The position numbers and the translations under genes are program-made. This document shows, in pieces, positions 9,901 to 19,560 of a stretch of 64,000 bases of DNA. Each line of letters opens with the position of its first letter. Position 1 is the first letter of the stretch. The stretch is from NCBI GenBank assembly GCA_964036295.1, contig OZ038472.1, positions 13,364,385 through 13,428,384 of the forward strand, given 5' to 3'. This DNA comes from Plumapathes pennacea (Eukaryota > Cnidaria > Anthozoa > Antipatharia > Myriopathidae). Below the pieces are notes generated by a model that was not told the DNA's origin, ran no database searches, and saw only the letters and a list, made by a program, of their open reading frames with translations.

Positions 9901-11157
9901 AGCTTTTCTAACTAATATTTTCTTTTTGTTCATTGCAGGGTCAAACTCCGTTGTTTCTTGGGGCTCGCGAGGGCAACATCGAAACAGTTCGTTGTCTTCT
10001 CATTAATGGTGCAAACAAATCGATGGTGGATTTCATGGAACAAAGTCCGGAACACATCGCCCAACTCAGGTCACATCTGGATATTGTGCAACTGTTGAGA
10101 GCAAATTATTCTCGATATCCCAGTGCTCCTGAAGCAGTACCTATTCCAAAGTCAAACGGTGGTGTTCGTCCTTACTCACATACAGGTAAGTCTTCCACGT
10201 ACGATAGTTTGTTGCGAGAGAAGAAGAAGAAGAAGAAGAAGAAACTTTATTTAACTACGGAATTTCATCAATCTTTACAGATTGCTTTCCATGAAAGCCG
10301 TACTACATACTAATAAATTTATATATAACTTCAAGAGAGAGAGAGAGAGAGTTCTTAGCAAGGAAATCCAGGTACTTTCAAACTCACCTCCACCGAATCA
10401 TCGTGCCAGCGTGGCATTTCCTCCAAATGACCCGCGTCTTAAACTCAACCCCTCCATGCGGAGTGTCCGCTATGAAACGACAACAGTAAACAGAAACCCG
10501 AGACAAAAGCGCAAAAATGAAAACAGTGGTATTTGTCGTTCTTCAGATACATGTCAGCCTTCTACGTACGAGAGTTTGGTGCGAGAGGCTGAGAGTTCTC
10601 AGCAAGGAAATCCAGGTACCAGTTGGAGAGATTTTTCAAACTCACCCCTAGAGAATCAATACTATCAGCTTGCTGGCGCGACATCATCTCCTCCAGTTGA
10701 CCCACAGAATGGAGTCATGAAAGAGTTCCCTGTAACGGTTTGGCGTAAGTCCAACGCCTCCAGACAAAATGCCCGCTCTGAAACGACAAGAGTAAACGGA
10801 AACCCGAAACGAAAGCGCAAAAATCAAGCAAGGCTGGACCATGATGGATCAGTACCACTCACTGTAGCTTCACCTCTCACCAGCTTGTGTTACTCGTCTC
10901 CATCCAACGGTTCCTCTCCTCGTCTTTCGCCCTGCAGCAGCAGGAATTTGTTTCCCCCGTCATACGTTTATGGCGCAAACGGACCGTCCCCACAGGGAAG
11001 CTCGGGCACGGTCGCCATCTCGCCCGCAAACTCCACCACTTTACTTCCGCCTCTGACGGGTTCATTAGACGCTCGGTCACCGTCCTCCATTCAGGATGAC
11101 GTAGGACTCGGCGGAGTGCTTGATGACAGAGATCCTATTTTTGAGACCCAGGTTTAG
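841..11157 (+). CDS. Notch: Notch receptor (leader exon outside or missing)
   Basis: This is a Notch receptor, the single-pass cell-surface protein cut by gamma-secretase to release a CSL-binding transcriptional co-activator. Coding exons read from splice sites: 841-913, 1594-1925, 2276-2503, 2964-3228, 3536-3796, 4105-5447, 5573-5661, 6007-6212, 6328-6439, 6709-6938, 7269-7335, 7429-7501, 7614-7833, 7950-8520, 9004-9151, 9230-9327, 9939-10185, 10547-11157. All junction phases agree, giving about 1,723 visible residues and a stop at 11155. Domain order is about 20 EGF modules, LNRs, NOD/NODP heterodimerisation region, membrane span, RAM, ankyrin repeats, basic NLS, Ser/Pro-rich tail. The first exon starts in phase 1, so a signal-peptide exon is expected upstream of base 1. 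Oddities are an incomplete first EGF and an exon duplication at 3536. Family identity is certain; exact 5' structure and use of every exon are inferred. Confidence 0.93.
1594..3228 (+). CDS. Notch: Notch EGF exons (1594-1925, 2276-2503, 2964-3228)
   Basis: Three exons encode seven consecutive EGF modules, several of calcium-binding type (DIDEC, NIDEC, DINEC starts with a C-x-C-x-x-G-F/Y-T-G end). The first two exons end in phase 1 inside an EGF, just after the TG or TSG tripeptide before the last cysteine, and the third ends in phase 2 at ECQSR. Introns of 350-460 bp separate them. The 2504-2963 intron contains a dispersed repeat (2600-2760) also seen in introns of the sushi genes. Confidence 0.9.
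3536..3796 (+). CDS. Notch: Notch duplicated EGF exon, phase 2-2
   Basis: This 261-bp exon lies after a long T-tract acceptor and is a near copy of 2964-3228, including its second EGF (NVNIDEC ... GYTGRYC) and the following intron start. Its 5' end instead resembles the acceptor of the 4105 exon (PC after the splice). Because both ends are phase 2, including or skipping it keeps frame. When included after 2964-3228 the hybrid module carries two extra cysteines (PCSYDGC, DIGC). When skipped, ECQSR joins PCFHGASC and forms a normal EGF. It may be an alternative cassette or a recent duplication under decay. Confidence 0.6.
4105..5447 (+). CDS. Notch: Notch large exon with 12 EGF modules
   Basis: A 1,343-bp exon, entered in phase 2 and left in phase 1, encodes about twelve EGF repeats without introns, from PCFHGASC to KCICRG. 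Most have the Notch calcium-binding start D-I-D/N-E-C. One module has an insert ([13 protein letters not shown] before ICNGGTC), and another shows NDCVCTC, with a cysteine where an aromatic residue is usual. Fused EGF exons of this size suggest past intron loss. This block would contain the ligand-contacting and Abruptex-like region, but which repeat is orthologous to which cannot be judged by eye. Confidence 0.92.
5573..6439 (+). CDS. Notch: Notch last EGF part and LNR exons (5573-5661, 6007-6212, 6328-6439)
   Basis: 5573-5661 closes the last EGF (GDRC) and leads into the linker ending GPSKCK in phase 0. 6007-6212 carries Lin12/Notch repeats: CGWDNGRC, then [10 protein letters not shown]...CLLDGFDC. 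6328-6439 carries a further [12 protein letters not shown]...CLKDGLDC. LNRs bind calcium through Asp/Asn and cover the S2 cleavage site until ligand pulls. Exon length and phase of 6328-6439 (112 bp, 2 to 0) match exon 36888-36999 of the second gene exactly. Confidence 0.9.
6709..7501 (+). CDS. Notch: Notch heterodimerisation region, NOD/NODP (6709-6938, 7269-7335, 7429-7501)
   Basis: 6709-6938 begins [13 protein letters not shown], a typical NOD start, and runs through [14 protein letters not shown]. Residues RKRR at 6874-6885 and a second RYRR just before the exon end are good furin S1 sites (R-x-K/R-R). 7269-7335 ([14 protein letters not shown]...) and 7429-7501 complete NODP up to the membrane-proximal stalk. 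All three exon phases agree with the second Notch gene, and the dead copy at 15951 derives from this stretch. Confidence 0.9.
7614..7833 (+). CDS. Notch: Notch transmembrane and RAM exon
   Basis: After a short stalk ([13 protein letters not shown]) comes the span [18 protein letters not shown], followed by the stop-transfer GGKR. A Gly-Val pair at the cytoplasmic end fits S3 gamma-secretase cleavage. Residues VWFP at 7748-7759 match the hydrophobic-W-hydrophobic-P motif by which RAM docks on CSL. The exon ends in phase 2 (SMR). Confidence 0.92.
7950..10185 (+). CDS. Notch: Notch ankyrin-repeat exons (7950-8520, 9004-9151, 9230-9327, 9939-10185)
   Basis: The 571-bp first exon has an acidic/Ser-rich linker, a basic KRVRLDH stretch and the first ankyrin units ([31 protein letters not shown]). 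Later exons add [20 protein letters not shown] and [12 protein letters not shown]. Together they form six to seven repeats, the platform for CSL and Mastermind. Frames join 0-0, 1-1 and 0-0. The 9328-9938 intron carries an inverted foldback element. Confidence 0.92.
9518..9860. repeat. Foldback repeat, copy B, inside a Notch intron
   Basis: This is an inverted relative of 105-420, with the same CACGAGTGTTTTAC ends and the same CCTCACTAGTGAGGATA dyad at about 9606. It sits between ankyrin exons 9230-9327 and 9939-10185. The intronic position and palindromy indicate a miniature mobile element; no protein is encoded. Confidence 0.7.
10547..11157 (+). CDS. Notch: Notch terminal exon: NLS and Ser/Pro-rich tail
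   Basis: After the acceptor CGTTCTTCAG the exon reads [14 protein letters not shown] and ends [10 protein letters not shown]-stop. PKRKRKN at 10804-10824 is a basic nuclear localisation signal, and the rest is Ser/Pro-rich with a transactivation/PEST-like composition. The preceding intron (10186-10546) contains a diverged copy of the exon's first half (STYDSLLRE at 10192; [10 protein letters not shown] near 10490), so this region was tandemly duplicated. Direct read-through from 9939 would instead stop at 10313. Confidence 0.82.
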
Positions 11158-12150
11158 TGACATGCCGAGTATTGAGTGGTTCGACAGTCTGAATTTCGAT
11201 TACTCTGAACAGTAAGACTTTGATCATGATTTGTTGTACCTCATGTCCGAGACCGTCCTGGGCGCTGCTGATAGTCTAGCGTCCAATTCTTGGTTTGCAT
11301 GTGACGTCATAAGAAGGCCATCACAGAAGTAACGCACCCTACAAGTCCGATACACTAATATGTTCAAGACTGTTATGCCTTAATACTTACTGCAAAATTC
11401 TGGGTCGACACAAAATATCTATCGGGAGCTATGGACGTTTGAATACCGTGACAACAAAACCGTGTGACACGCTCGTGGCCGACTAAAATCGTTGCTTGTG
11501 TCTGAATTATAAAGTTTTCCTTCACGAAACATTTTAAAATTGGCACTGCGAAGGATGTGAAGTAACATAGAATCAAACTGAATCGTACATCAGCTTCATT
11601 TCGTGTTCCGAGTTATTGGCCGCCATGTTGGTGTACAACCTTGGTCCACCAACATGGCGCCGCATACAAACTCTTATCAAATCTCCAAAAACCAAATTGC
11701 CGCTGCTTCGCCAAAATTAAGCCTGTACAATCCAAAATTGGCATCTGGACTAATTCAGGTGTGCTCTTTTCAGTTCTGGAGTCAGAAAGGTACAATCTGT
11801 TATTTTGGATGGTGCTGCGGTCACGTGACCCGTGAAAACCACGTGAGTGCAAACCAAGAATTTAGGTATGTCCGGCTTCATGGTTCAAAATGATGACCAC
11901 AGACTTTGCTTGGCGTAGTTAGCCACTTGTTAGGAGACAAATACCCATTCAGCCGCATATGGCGACTAAAATCATACGTTGAATGGATTTTTTTTTTCTT
12001 GAAATCTTTGTATTACCTCCTTATAACAAATGTCTGTCGTACAACAAACGTAGCTGTGTTGTAAATAATGTGTGTTTGGTTGAAAGGCTTCTTGTATGTA
12101 ATTGTAAGCTGTAGTTTCTTGTAACGAATAAATAATAGCAGTGTAGCTCA
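11158..12150 (+). other. Notch 3' UTR with polyA signal at 12127-12132
   Basis: No convincing reading frame follows the Notch stop. AATAAA at 12127-12132 (GAATAAATAATAG) is a plausible polyadenylation signal. The piece 11965-12090 (ATCATACGTTGAATGGATTT, then ACAAATGTCTGTCG) recurs at about 21040-21065 plus 22830-22865, and at 28998-29070. The Notch 3' UTR is therefore part of the sequence that was duplicated downstream. Confidence 0.6.
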
Positions 12151-12540
12151 TGGGGTGAGTTTAGAATTTACAGTGTTCATGATATAATTAGCATATCTTG
12201 TCGTATCTCCAAAAACATGTACTGGTTTTAACCGTCATTGCAGCACCGTTGTTTCTGTGTTGATCAAGTTTTCCATTTAGCGTCAGGCGGCCGCAAAGAA
12301 TCGAAGCAGCATCTGCGCGCGAGAATATTATTAGGGCATGCAGGTGCAATATTTATTGTTTCCTTTTCTCGCGTGCAATAGAATAGCAAACATATTGTAC
12401 ATATAATAGTAATAATAGAATAGTACATATTGTGTTGATGACCCCGGGTCAATTTCCCACACATAATCAACCACGACGTGTAAACTAACTCTGCCTCTAA
12501 CGTGTTATTATGCATTTAGTATCATTTGACCGCCGGGCCC

Positions 12541-12920
12541 ACATAACTTTATTGCAGTGGAAGTCATCACTTCAGCTTGGGTGCCAGAGAAAGAAAAGAC
12601 GACAAAAAAGCGAAACAAATAACCAACCAGCAACAATATGGTGGGGCCGGCGGTCCAATGACGTAATGTAAGCTTAGTGAAAATCTTTAGAGGCGCAGTA
12701 GACGTTGTGGTCGATTGATTATGTGTGGGAAATTGACCTGGGGTCATCCACACACGCGTTGAGGGTGTAACAGGAATACTCCAGTCCTCTCACGCACCAC
12801 TGGGAGCTGTTGTCAAGCTGACAACATAACAATATTCCAGTGAAAGCCGTCACTTTAGCTTGGGTGCCAGACTGAGGTATAAGAGACGACAAAAAAGCGC
12901 CGAAACGAGTAACCAACCAG
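12541..12920. repeat. Tandem pair of ~90-bp segments upstream of 12944
   Basis: 12541-12634 and 12824-12920 share CTTGGGTGCCAGA, ACGACAAAAAAGCG and AACCAACCAG in the same order. The pair lies just upstream of the small membrane-protein exon at 12944 and could be duplicated promoter or 5' UTR sequence. The stretch 12150-12540 holds nothing else recognisable. Confidence 0.55.
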
Positions 12921-12943
12921 TTGTTTTCGGCACATTTTGTGGG

Positions 12944-13118
12944 ATGGAGCAATCAGCACTCTACTTCGTATTGGTCATTAGTTCACTTATCGTCGTTATG
13001 CCACTTCTATTGCTTCTCTATTGGTGCACTCTACATGTTGCCGATGCGAACTCAGTACCGATCTTGGGTCGAACTCGATACTGGCCTAAGTGTGAAGGGA
13101 CCCTAAGTGTACTCGCAG
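12944..13118 (+). CDS. First exon of small membrane protein (family member 1)
   Basis: ATG at 12944 opens a short peptide with one long hydrophobic stretch (VLVISSLIVVMPLLLLLYW) followed by a basic segment. It resembles the first exon of the gene at 24504 (SLI-V-LLLL, then TLH). A donor at 13119 (CTCGCAG/GTTTTT) would leave it in phase 1, as in that gene. No downstream exons were found nearby; reading on instead stops at about 13126. It could be a solitary leftover first exon. Confidence 0.35.
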
Positions 13119-13287
13119 GTTTTTAAGCCTCGTTTGCGACACGGTTGCTTCAGTTCGGATCAAGTGTCCAATGAGTTAATTAACAACTTCTATTTTGCCG
13201 TGGGCACAATAGACACATTGGACCGCGAAGAACTGACTGCGCGTGAGAACATGACCTTAGGGCAGCCTGAGCAGTTGTTCATTGTTT

Positions 13288-13492
13288 TCTCGAACAATAA
13301 AATAACGTTCACTGATTTAGTCGCGTGTAACACCCTTTGTCTTCTTTGGAGTACGTTTGCTTTCACTTTTTAGAGTTTTAACCACATTTTTCAGTGTAGT
13401 TAGGACTCTAAAGAGTGAGAGCATAGCATACTCCAAGGAGAACAACGGGTGTTATCACACGCGACTGAATCAGTGAACATTATTTTATAGAA
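13288..13492. repeat. Inverted repeat (hairpin element)
   Basis: The arms at about 13292-13370 and 13410-13490 are reverse complements, sharing GTTCACTGATT, AGTCGCGTGT and CTTTGGAGTA or its equivalent. The short loop makes a strong hairpin. No coding content. Confidence 0.7.
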
Positions 13493-13687
13493 AAAGAGAT
13501 TATTTTTAAGAGACAGTAAACATTTGAAAAGTATGCAAACTAAGACTGACGCCTTCTATTTCAACAGCGACACCGGCAACGCACTTTGAACGTTTTGATT
13601 TTGACGCCCACTTCTTCACACTGCCATGAAAATTAGAGATGAAATTTTCACATTTTGCGCAAGCTCCGTTTTGAATGAGGGGGTAAT

Positions 13688-14195
13688 CTTCGAGTTACGT
13701 CGAGTTAATGGAATGTCGAGTTATGCGTATGCCACACACATATATCTTGGGTCACGCAATATATTTGTCTGATCGTAACTAGAAGACGGTAATTAACTTG
13801 AAAATGTTAGCTGTGGTTACACACACCGTGGTATCAGCGAATCCCAAGGTAAATTTGACCACGGCGAATTCACCTTGGGATTTCTGGTCTCGTTGCTTAA
13901 CATGTCTCGCTAAAGCAGTGGGCATTCTTATCATTCTATCTGCCTGAAAGTTACCTTTTCAAAAGAATTTTTTGCGCGACACTTTAATTTCGGAAATTTT
14001 TTTCGATTAACTCGAACAGATAACAGAACATAACATCTTCAAGTTTAAGTCCTCGAAAAATAACTCGTACCGCGAACGAAACATTGACGTCTTCGAGTTA
14101 CGTTCAGACAAATATCTTGCGTAACACCAAGATATGTCGGTGTGTGGTAGACTGCATAACTTGACATTCCGTTAACTCGGAAGTCTGTGACTCGA
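13688..14195. repeat. Terminal inverted-repeat element
   Basis: The left arm at 13688-13775 (CGAGTTAATGGAATGTCGAG ... ATATTTGTCTGA) pairs with the right arm at about 14103-14190 (TCAGACAAATATCTTGCG ... CATTCCGTTAACTCG). The interior, about 330 bp, is A+T-rich and non-coding. The form is that of a MITE. Confidence 0.7.
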
Positions 14196-14733
14196 AGATG
14201 TTAACTCGAAGAATATCTCCCTCGTTTTGAACTAACTTATTCTTGTAATAAAACATCTAGTCGAAGTTTTGAGTTTTCTTGGTACAGTCTGATGTGACCG
14301 GGTCGAGGTTCGTGTTGTTATGGAAACAACGGCAAAGTAATCCAGTCCAAAATAGGAATTTAATAAAACGCTCGATACAAAGAAAAAAGGAAAGAAAGGT
14401 TTTAAGCCGGTATCCCCAGAGAGAGCCTGCCGTATCATTGCCGCCTGCATTGTGTTACGTCACTGGACTACAGGCACCCGCTTGAGGAGGAAGACCTTCA
14501 CTGGGCAGAGACAGATGTAGAAGAGGAAGAGATATGCTCTGAGAACAACATGCGAGGAAATTTAGCAAGAAATCGACTAATAAACACACACTTCACTTGA
14601 ACAATTTTATTTTCGGTACATAACTTTACTGAGCGCTTGACTTTGAGTTCATGCTTAAGATTTCTTGTTTTTATTTATTTTCTAATGTTACTAGAAACAA
14701 ATGTGAATCAATCGTAAACTTAACATCGATCAA

Positions 14734-15486
14734 TTATTGCTGCAGCTTTTCCAACTCAAGCTCTAGCTTCCTCTTCTTAAGAAAGAGAACTTCGATTTCC
14801 ACTTCAAATTTTCTTTTTTCTGCATCTATGCGGATTAGCTTGGCTGCCAGAACTTCTCTCTGTAACATCTGTACATCCTTTACTTCAGTTGGCTTCTTTT
14901 TTTTTCTTCTCGTTCTCCGTGAACTTTTCCTCTGAGGCATCAGCACAGCTTGCGGCATCTCTTGTAAGGGAGGGATCTGCATGAACAACCGTAAATTAAG
15001 GAAATAGATTATATGTGGAAGATTCATGCTCCAATCCTAAATTTCTAAAACCTTCATCAGACTTCATGTATATGAACGTAATAAAACAAGCATCCGTACC
15101 TTCCAATATTTCCATTTCATGTGCCAAGGGTGGGCTGCCTTGTGGTGTAATGTCTTCGTCAAGTATTTGACTAAATTCCCCACTCGCGTAATCTATGTTG
15201 GAGGCCTTTTCTGATTGGATGCATCCTTTTTAGCCCTGGCCAAAAGGTCTTTCCACTTCTTCCGAACCTCTTCGACAGTTCGCTTTACCCCGCTGAGTGC
15301 ACGTGCATTTACAGCTGTGGTGATTTCTCTCCATATTGCCGGCTTTCTTTGATTTGTCACCGCACTATTAAACTTAGACAAAAGTATGTCTTTCTTAGAG
15401 TCAAATAATTCTATCAAACAGCGAATCTCGCTGTCTGAAAAAACTTGGCTTTCCCTTAACGGTTTGTTTACCCTCTCTGCCATCAC
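14734..15486 (-). pseudogene. Myb/SANT-like DNA-binding protein, disrupted (minus strand)
   Basis: The ATG at 15486 starts a protein with a Myb/SANT-like trihelix (FSDSEIRCLIELFDSKKDI, W-REI, KRTVEEVRKKWKDLL), of the kind found in Harbinger transposon accessory proteins and the NAIF1/MSANTD family. The frame breaks near 15195. Shifting by one base it resumes as NIDYASGEFSQILDEDI down to a donor at about 15101. A second exon at 14734-14983 has a basic patch (RKSSRRTRRKKKKP) and a coiled coil ending in a stop. The phases of donor and second exon do not match well, so I call it a decayed transposon-derived gene. A live gene with a sequencing error is possible. Confidence 0.55.
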
Positions 15487-15499
15487 CGGGAACTGGTCA

Positions 15500-15740
15500 G
15501 GGCCCAGTTTTTCAAAAGCCGATTAAGCTAATCCAGGATTAACGAAATTCTTCCTGACGACCTCTCTGCCGATAAAATGCAGGGTTTTGTTCAACTATGG
15601 ATTAAAAAGCTTGTTTTAGCTGAAAATGTATCAAGGAAATTGTTGCAGGACAAAACCGTCACATTTTCAGGCTTATAAATGACAAGAAAGTTTACACCTA
15701 ATCCAAGATTAGCCTAATCGTGCTTTGAAAAACCGGGCCC
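15500..15740. mobile_element. MITE with GGGCCC-type terminal inverted repeats, copy 1
   Basis: It begins GGGCCCAGTTTTTCAAA and ends TTTGAAAAACCGGGCCC, with subterminal TAATCCAGGATTAAC and AATCCAAGATTAGC. Related copies lie at 52584-52825 and 61750-61987. Roughly 240 bp with no open frame, which fits a cut-and-paste non-autonomous element. Confidence 0.82.
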
Positions 15741-15950
15741 TGAAGAAGTATGCAAATTTTGAATTCAGCGTGTTGTGCAACTGACTTTGCACGTGAACGT
15801 CTGCCGTAACAAAGACTCATTAACGACAAGCTGGTGCAACCGCCATTAACGTCCAGTGTACGTCGAGCCTACGTCCGGACTAACTTCGTCAGACGTAGCG
15901 TTAACGATCGACATAACGCCTGGTCGTACGTCCAACTTTTATGCAACCGG

Positions 15951-18900
15951 GCCCAGTTTATGTACAAACTGTCACAAGTCCTAAGGATTGTCGCTATCAT
16001 CAAGACTGACGCGAACAACGAACCTATGGTCAAAAAGTACGATTTTCCGATATCCCGCAAAAGGAGGGCACTGAGAGAGGTTCCAGTGTTCCGCTATAGA
16101 CGCGCAAGTTCAAGTGGCGGGTACGTACTTTTAGTAAGGCAGCTAGAAAGAAGTGTATATTCAAGGTTGATTTGAATAAACCTAGCGCCGTCAAAGCGGG
16201 CGTTTTGAGCCTTCGTCATTTGTTACAATTTAAACGCTCGTAACTCCAGCTTAAATCACTTTTACGACGTTAAGATTGTACATATAGACCAAGTGGATAC
16301 ATATACGTTTTTTCTCTACATTAACACATACACGCGCGTGTGCATATGTACCAGTTCATGATTCTCTGACCGGGCTGACAGTGTGCTCAACTTGTCATTC
16401 ATGCTTTCTCGTTTGTTTTTTAGAACGGAGTTGCACGTTAAGCTCGACAAGCGGGGATGTTCAGGAGAGTGTGTACAGGACGCGAATATAGTGCGTATCT
16501 AGCTGTCAAGTTATCTGGCATTTGATTGTCTTCCTCGTTGTGCATAGTAGACACTGATTAACGGCCCTACTTCCCTTCGTTTAGGCTGCAAACTTCTTGG
16601 GAGCAACAGCAACAAGTCAAAAACTAGACCTGCCGTATGATGTGTATTCCGCTCAAAGCAAGTAGCCACATGTACTCAGGCCTAATAAAAGTCACAAAGT
16701 CAAGTGAAGTCCGGTCCTGTTTATTGTTTGTTTGTTTTTGCGACACTCAAAATTCCATTGTATGTAGGTGTTCCCAAACGATGGAACGGTCGTAACACAC
16801 AATTTGAGGATTTAAAAGGATGTATTTCCGACGTGAAAAAAAAGATAAACTTCGCAGCATAACAATTAGTCTCAACTCTACATGTAAACACACACGTCAA
16901 CTTCGCTTGAACACATGTCATATCCGAGCCCGCGCGGTGGGCAGTGGTACAATCAAATCAAGAAGCGTGACTGAAAACGTGACTTCGGCAAATTCGTTCG
17001 TAAACATGGCTAAAATCGATCGTTCCGAAACAGTAGGCGAGGCTGACTACACTCCGCCCACATCGGCTCCTCAGACGCCTCCGATCTGGAGCCTCTGTGG
17101 GTTGCCATTCTATGTGTGGATATTCCGCTGTTTGTGGTGGGAGTTTTAGCGGACAGCAAGAGAGTGTACGCAAAGGTCTGGTTCCCTGAAGGATTTCGCA
17201 GAGACGTGATCAGCGGCGCTCCTTCAGGCGCGAACCCATTGGACATGAAGTTTCTATGAGGTGAGAAGAGGTCCGGAAATTAAGACGGAATTTAGAACCG
17301 GATGATAAAATAACTTTCAGGGCTCAGGGCTCAGGGCTCGGTTGTACAAAGCACGAATAGGCTAGCCTGGGTTAGGTTGAATCATTATTTTCATTTTTGA
17401 GTCTGAAAATGATAATCCTCGCTGTGGTTAAAGCTTGAACAGACTTACTGTGTAGTTTCTTGACCAGAAGCACGAGAGGATGAGTTTGATTAATCCTGGA
17501 TTAACTTAATCGAGCTTTGAGCAACCTGGGTTAAGTATCAACTCTCCCTCATTTTTCTCGCCTGTATACTGGAAGAGCTTTCCAAAAAAAAAAAATTACT
17601 TGAAAATTGTTAACCTAAAACAAGGTCTTTAGTTGTCCAGAAGTGGGCATTGCATTTAATACCAAAAGACTGAAAAGGGACTATGGTTATTCTTGGATTA
17701 CGTTCACACAATTCTAGGGACAAACTCGTGCTCTCATCTCACTAGTTGTATTCACAATAGAAATTAGACTACAGATCGATTAGTAAGACTTCCAGTGAGT
17801 CGGCCGAGGTGGGAGCAGCAGGAGGCGAGAGGCGGTCAGAGCTCAGCAGCTCCTCAGGAGACTCGTGCGACCCGGCCAAACGGGTCCGGCTAGATCACTG
17901 GAGTGAGAAAGACTAACGCACGTGGACGCGGCTTCACTTTGAGGAGCGGATGTCAACGTGAGAACATGCTCGGGCACGGCCCTGACGCCACCTCAGGACG
18001 GCGACTGTAAGGGCGCGATGGATTTTGAGGTGAACCAGCCCGGTCCTGGTGGGATTACGGCGCTGCATCTCGCATCGTGCTGGGGCTCATTGACAGATGG
18101 CGGTGATGATGGTAAGGATAGTGACAGCAGCAGCGGGCAGATGGTGCAAGACTTGATCGCGCTCGGTGCCACGATACAGAGTCAAGTCGAGTATACGGGG
18201 AGACCGCGCTTCACCTGGCCACGCGACACTCGCACGCGACTAATTCAGCCAAGCGGCTGCTAGAGGCGGGAGCTGACGCTAACGCCAAGGACAACCTTGG
18301 GCGGACTCCCTTTCATCTTGCTGTTAGTGCAGATGCTCGAGATGTAGTACAGGTAAAGAACGCGCCCTCGATCATTCTCATTGTTCATTTTGTCCGCTGT
18401 TAGTTTGTCGGCTTTGCTTTGGCTGTACACATGCGACAGACAAACAAAACCCTTTTAAGTTTTCTTTGGAATTGCGTGAGAATTCCTATATTTCTGAGTT
18501 GGACGATGTAAGTATCAGGCAAATTAGCTCTAAACTGGATGTTCCGCCTACTTTCTGTAGATTATGTTGAGAAACCGTGCAACCAACCTGGAGGCAAAAA
18601 TGAACGATGGCACCACTCCATACCCTAGCGGCAAAGTATGGCCTGCCTGAAATTGTGAAAGAACTAATAAAAGCTGGAGCCAAAGTCAATAACACAGACA
18701 GCCAAGGTAAGTACGTGAAATTAATCGAAGATTATTTCGCCAGTTATTTTATTTATTTTGTTATAATAGTTTGGCCATTTTTTATTTTTACCACAACACA
18801 CTAGTTTCTCGCTCTCTGATTGGTCGATTAACCGTGGTAAATACGAGTCCAGACAACGATGTAACGCCAGCTGACGCCAGCGTGTCACGCTTTGCAACGA

Positions 18901-19400
18901 AATACAACGAAATTTTATTGTATATTTCTAATTGTTGTAAAAAGCAAATTTCCACTGGTTTGCTCTCGGCGAAGCGCCTCGTGAGTCCACAACATTTTGA
19001 CCATGTGATGACGTAAATTGTGGTAAATAAGAGTCCACACCACGGAAAACCAGTGGAAATTTGTTAAATATCATATGACGGGGGAGCACTGTTGGCCTTG
19101 TTGGCACTGAGGGTGTGGTCACATCCAGTTGTTTGCGTGCTCAGTGATTCTATTACGTTTTTGTTTTGTTTTGTTTTGTTTTTCAGTCAAAAACGGGCCC
19201 TGATGTTTTATGTGTTCTGACCACTTCGAAAGTTCATTGATTGAGTGGGTTAACACCGGGTCTTGGTTTTATAGTCAATTGATGGTGCCTTTTTTTCAAC
19301 AGGTAAAACTGCACTCCACTAGGGAGCTGCAGTTAACAGTTTCCCGGTAACTGAAGTGCTTCTCAAGAACAACGCCAAGAAGGATGCACAAGACTGTAAG
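15951..19400 (+). pseudogene. Partial Notch copy, broken (NOD to ankyrin)
   Basis: This is a duplicate of gene positions ~6774-9327 that starts inside the NOD exon. Recognisable exons: 15951-16120 (NOD, 5' truncated), 16424-16490 (NODP), 16585-16658, ~17037-17262 (membrane/RAM), 17775-18352, 18561-18706 and 19303-19400 (ankyrin). Disruptions are one extra A in 16585-16658, whose donor is GC instead of GT; a stop TAA at 17914 where Notch has GAA; frame shifts in the membrane and ankyrin exons (18561-18706 is 2 nt short); and TAG at 19320 where Notch has TGG. A ~270-bp insertion precedes the membrane exon. The copy ends before the last Notch exons. It is dead as a receptor; a processed role for its RNA is untested. 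Confidence 0.9.
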
Positions 19401-19560
19401 GTAACTAAGTTGATCTCATGAATGAATCTGTCGTAGGGTAACGTAGGGTGGAGGCAGTGGGGAGGAGGAAGAGGTAGGTGGGGGCGTTGAGCAAGGATCT
19501 TGATAACTTGGGGATTGATAGCTTTTATAGCTCTGTTATTTATTTATTTATTTTTCATCC

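Noticed and set aside
10187-10313. Read-through end of the ankyrin exon to a stop at 10313
   Set aside because: It runs into an AAG microsatellite (Lys run) and loses the NLS and tail; the in-phase splice to 10547 is better supported.
11603-11893. Overlapping plus and minus frames of 64-96 codons after Notch
   Set aside because: They overlap one another on both strands around a short palindrome in the 3' UTR (CAACATGG repeats), with no domain signature.
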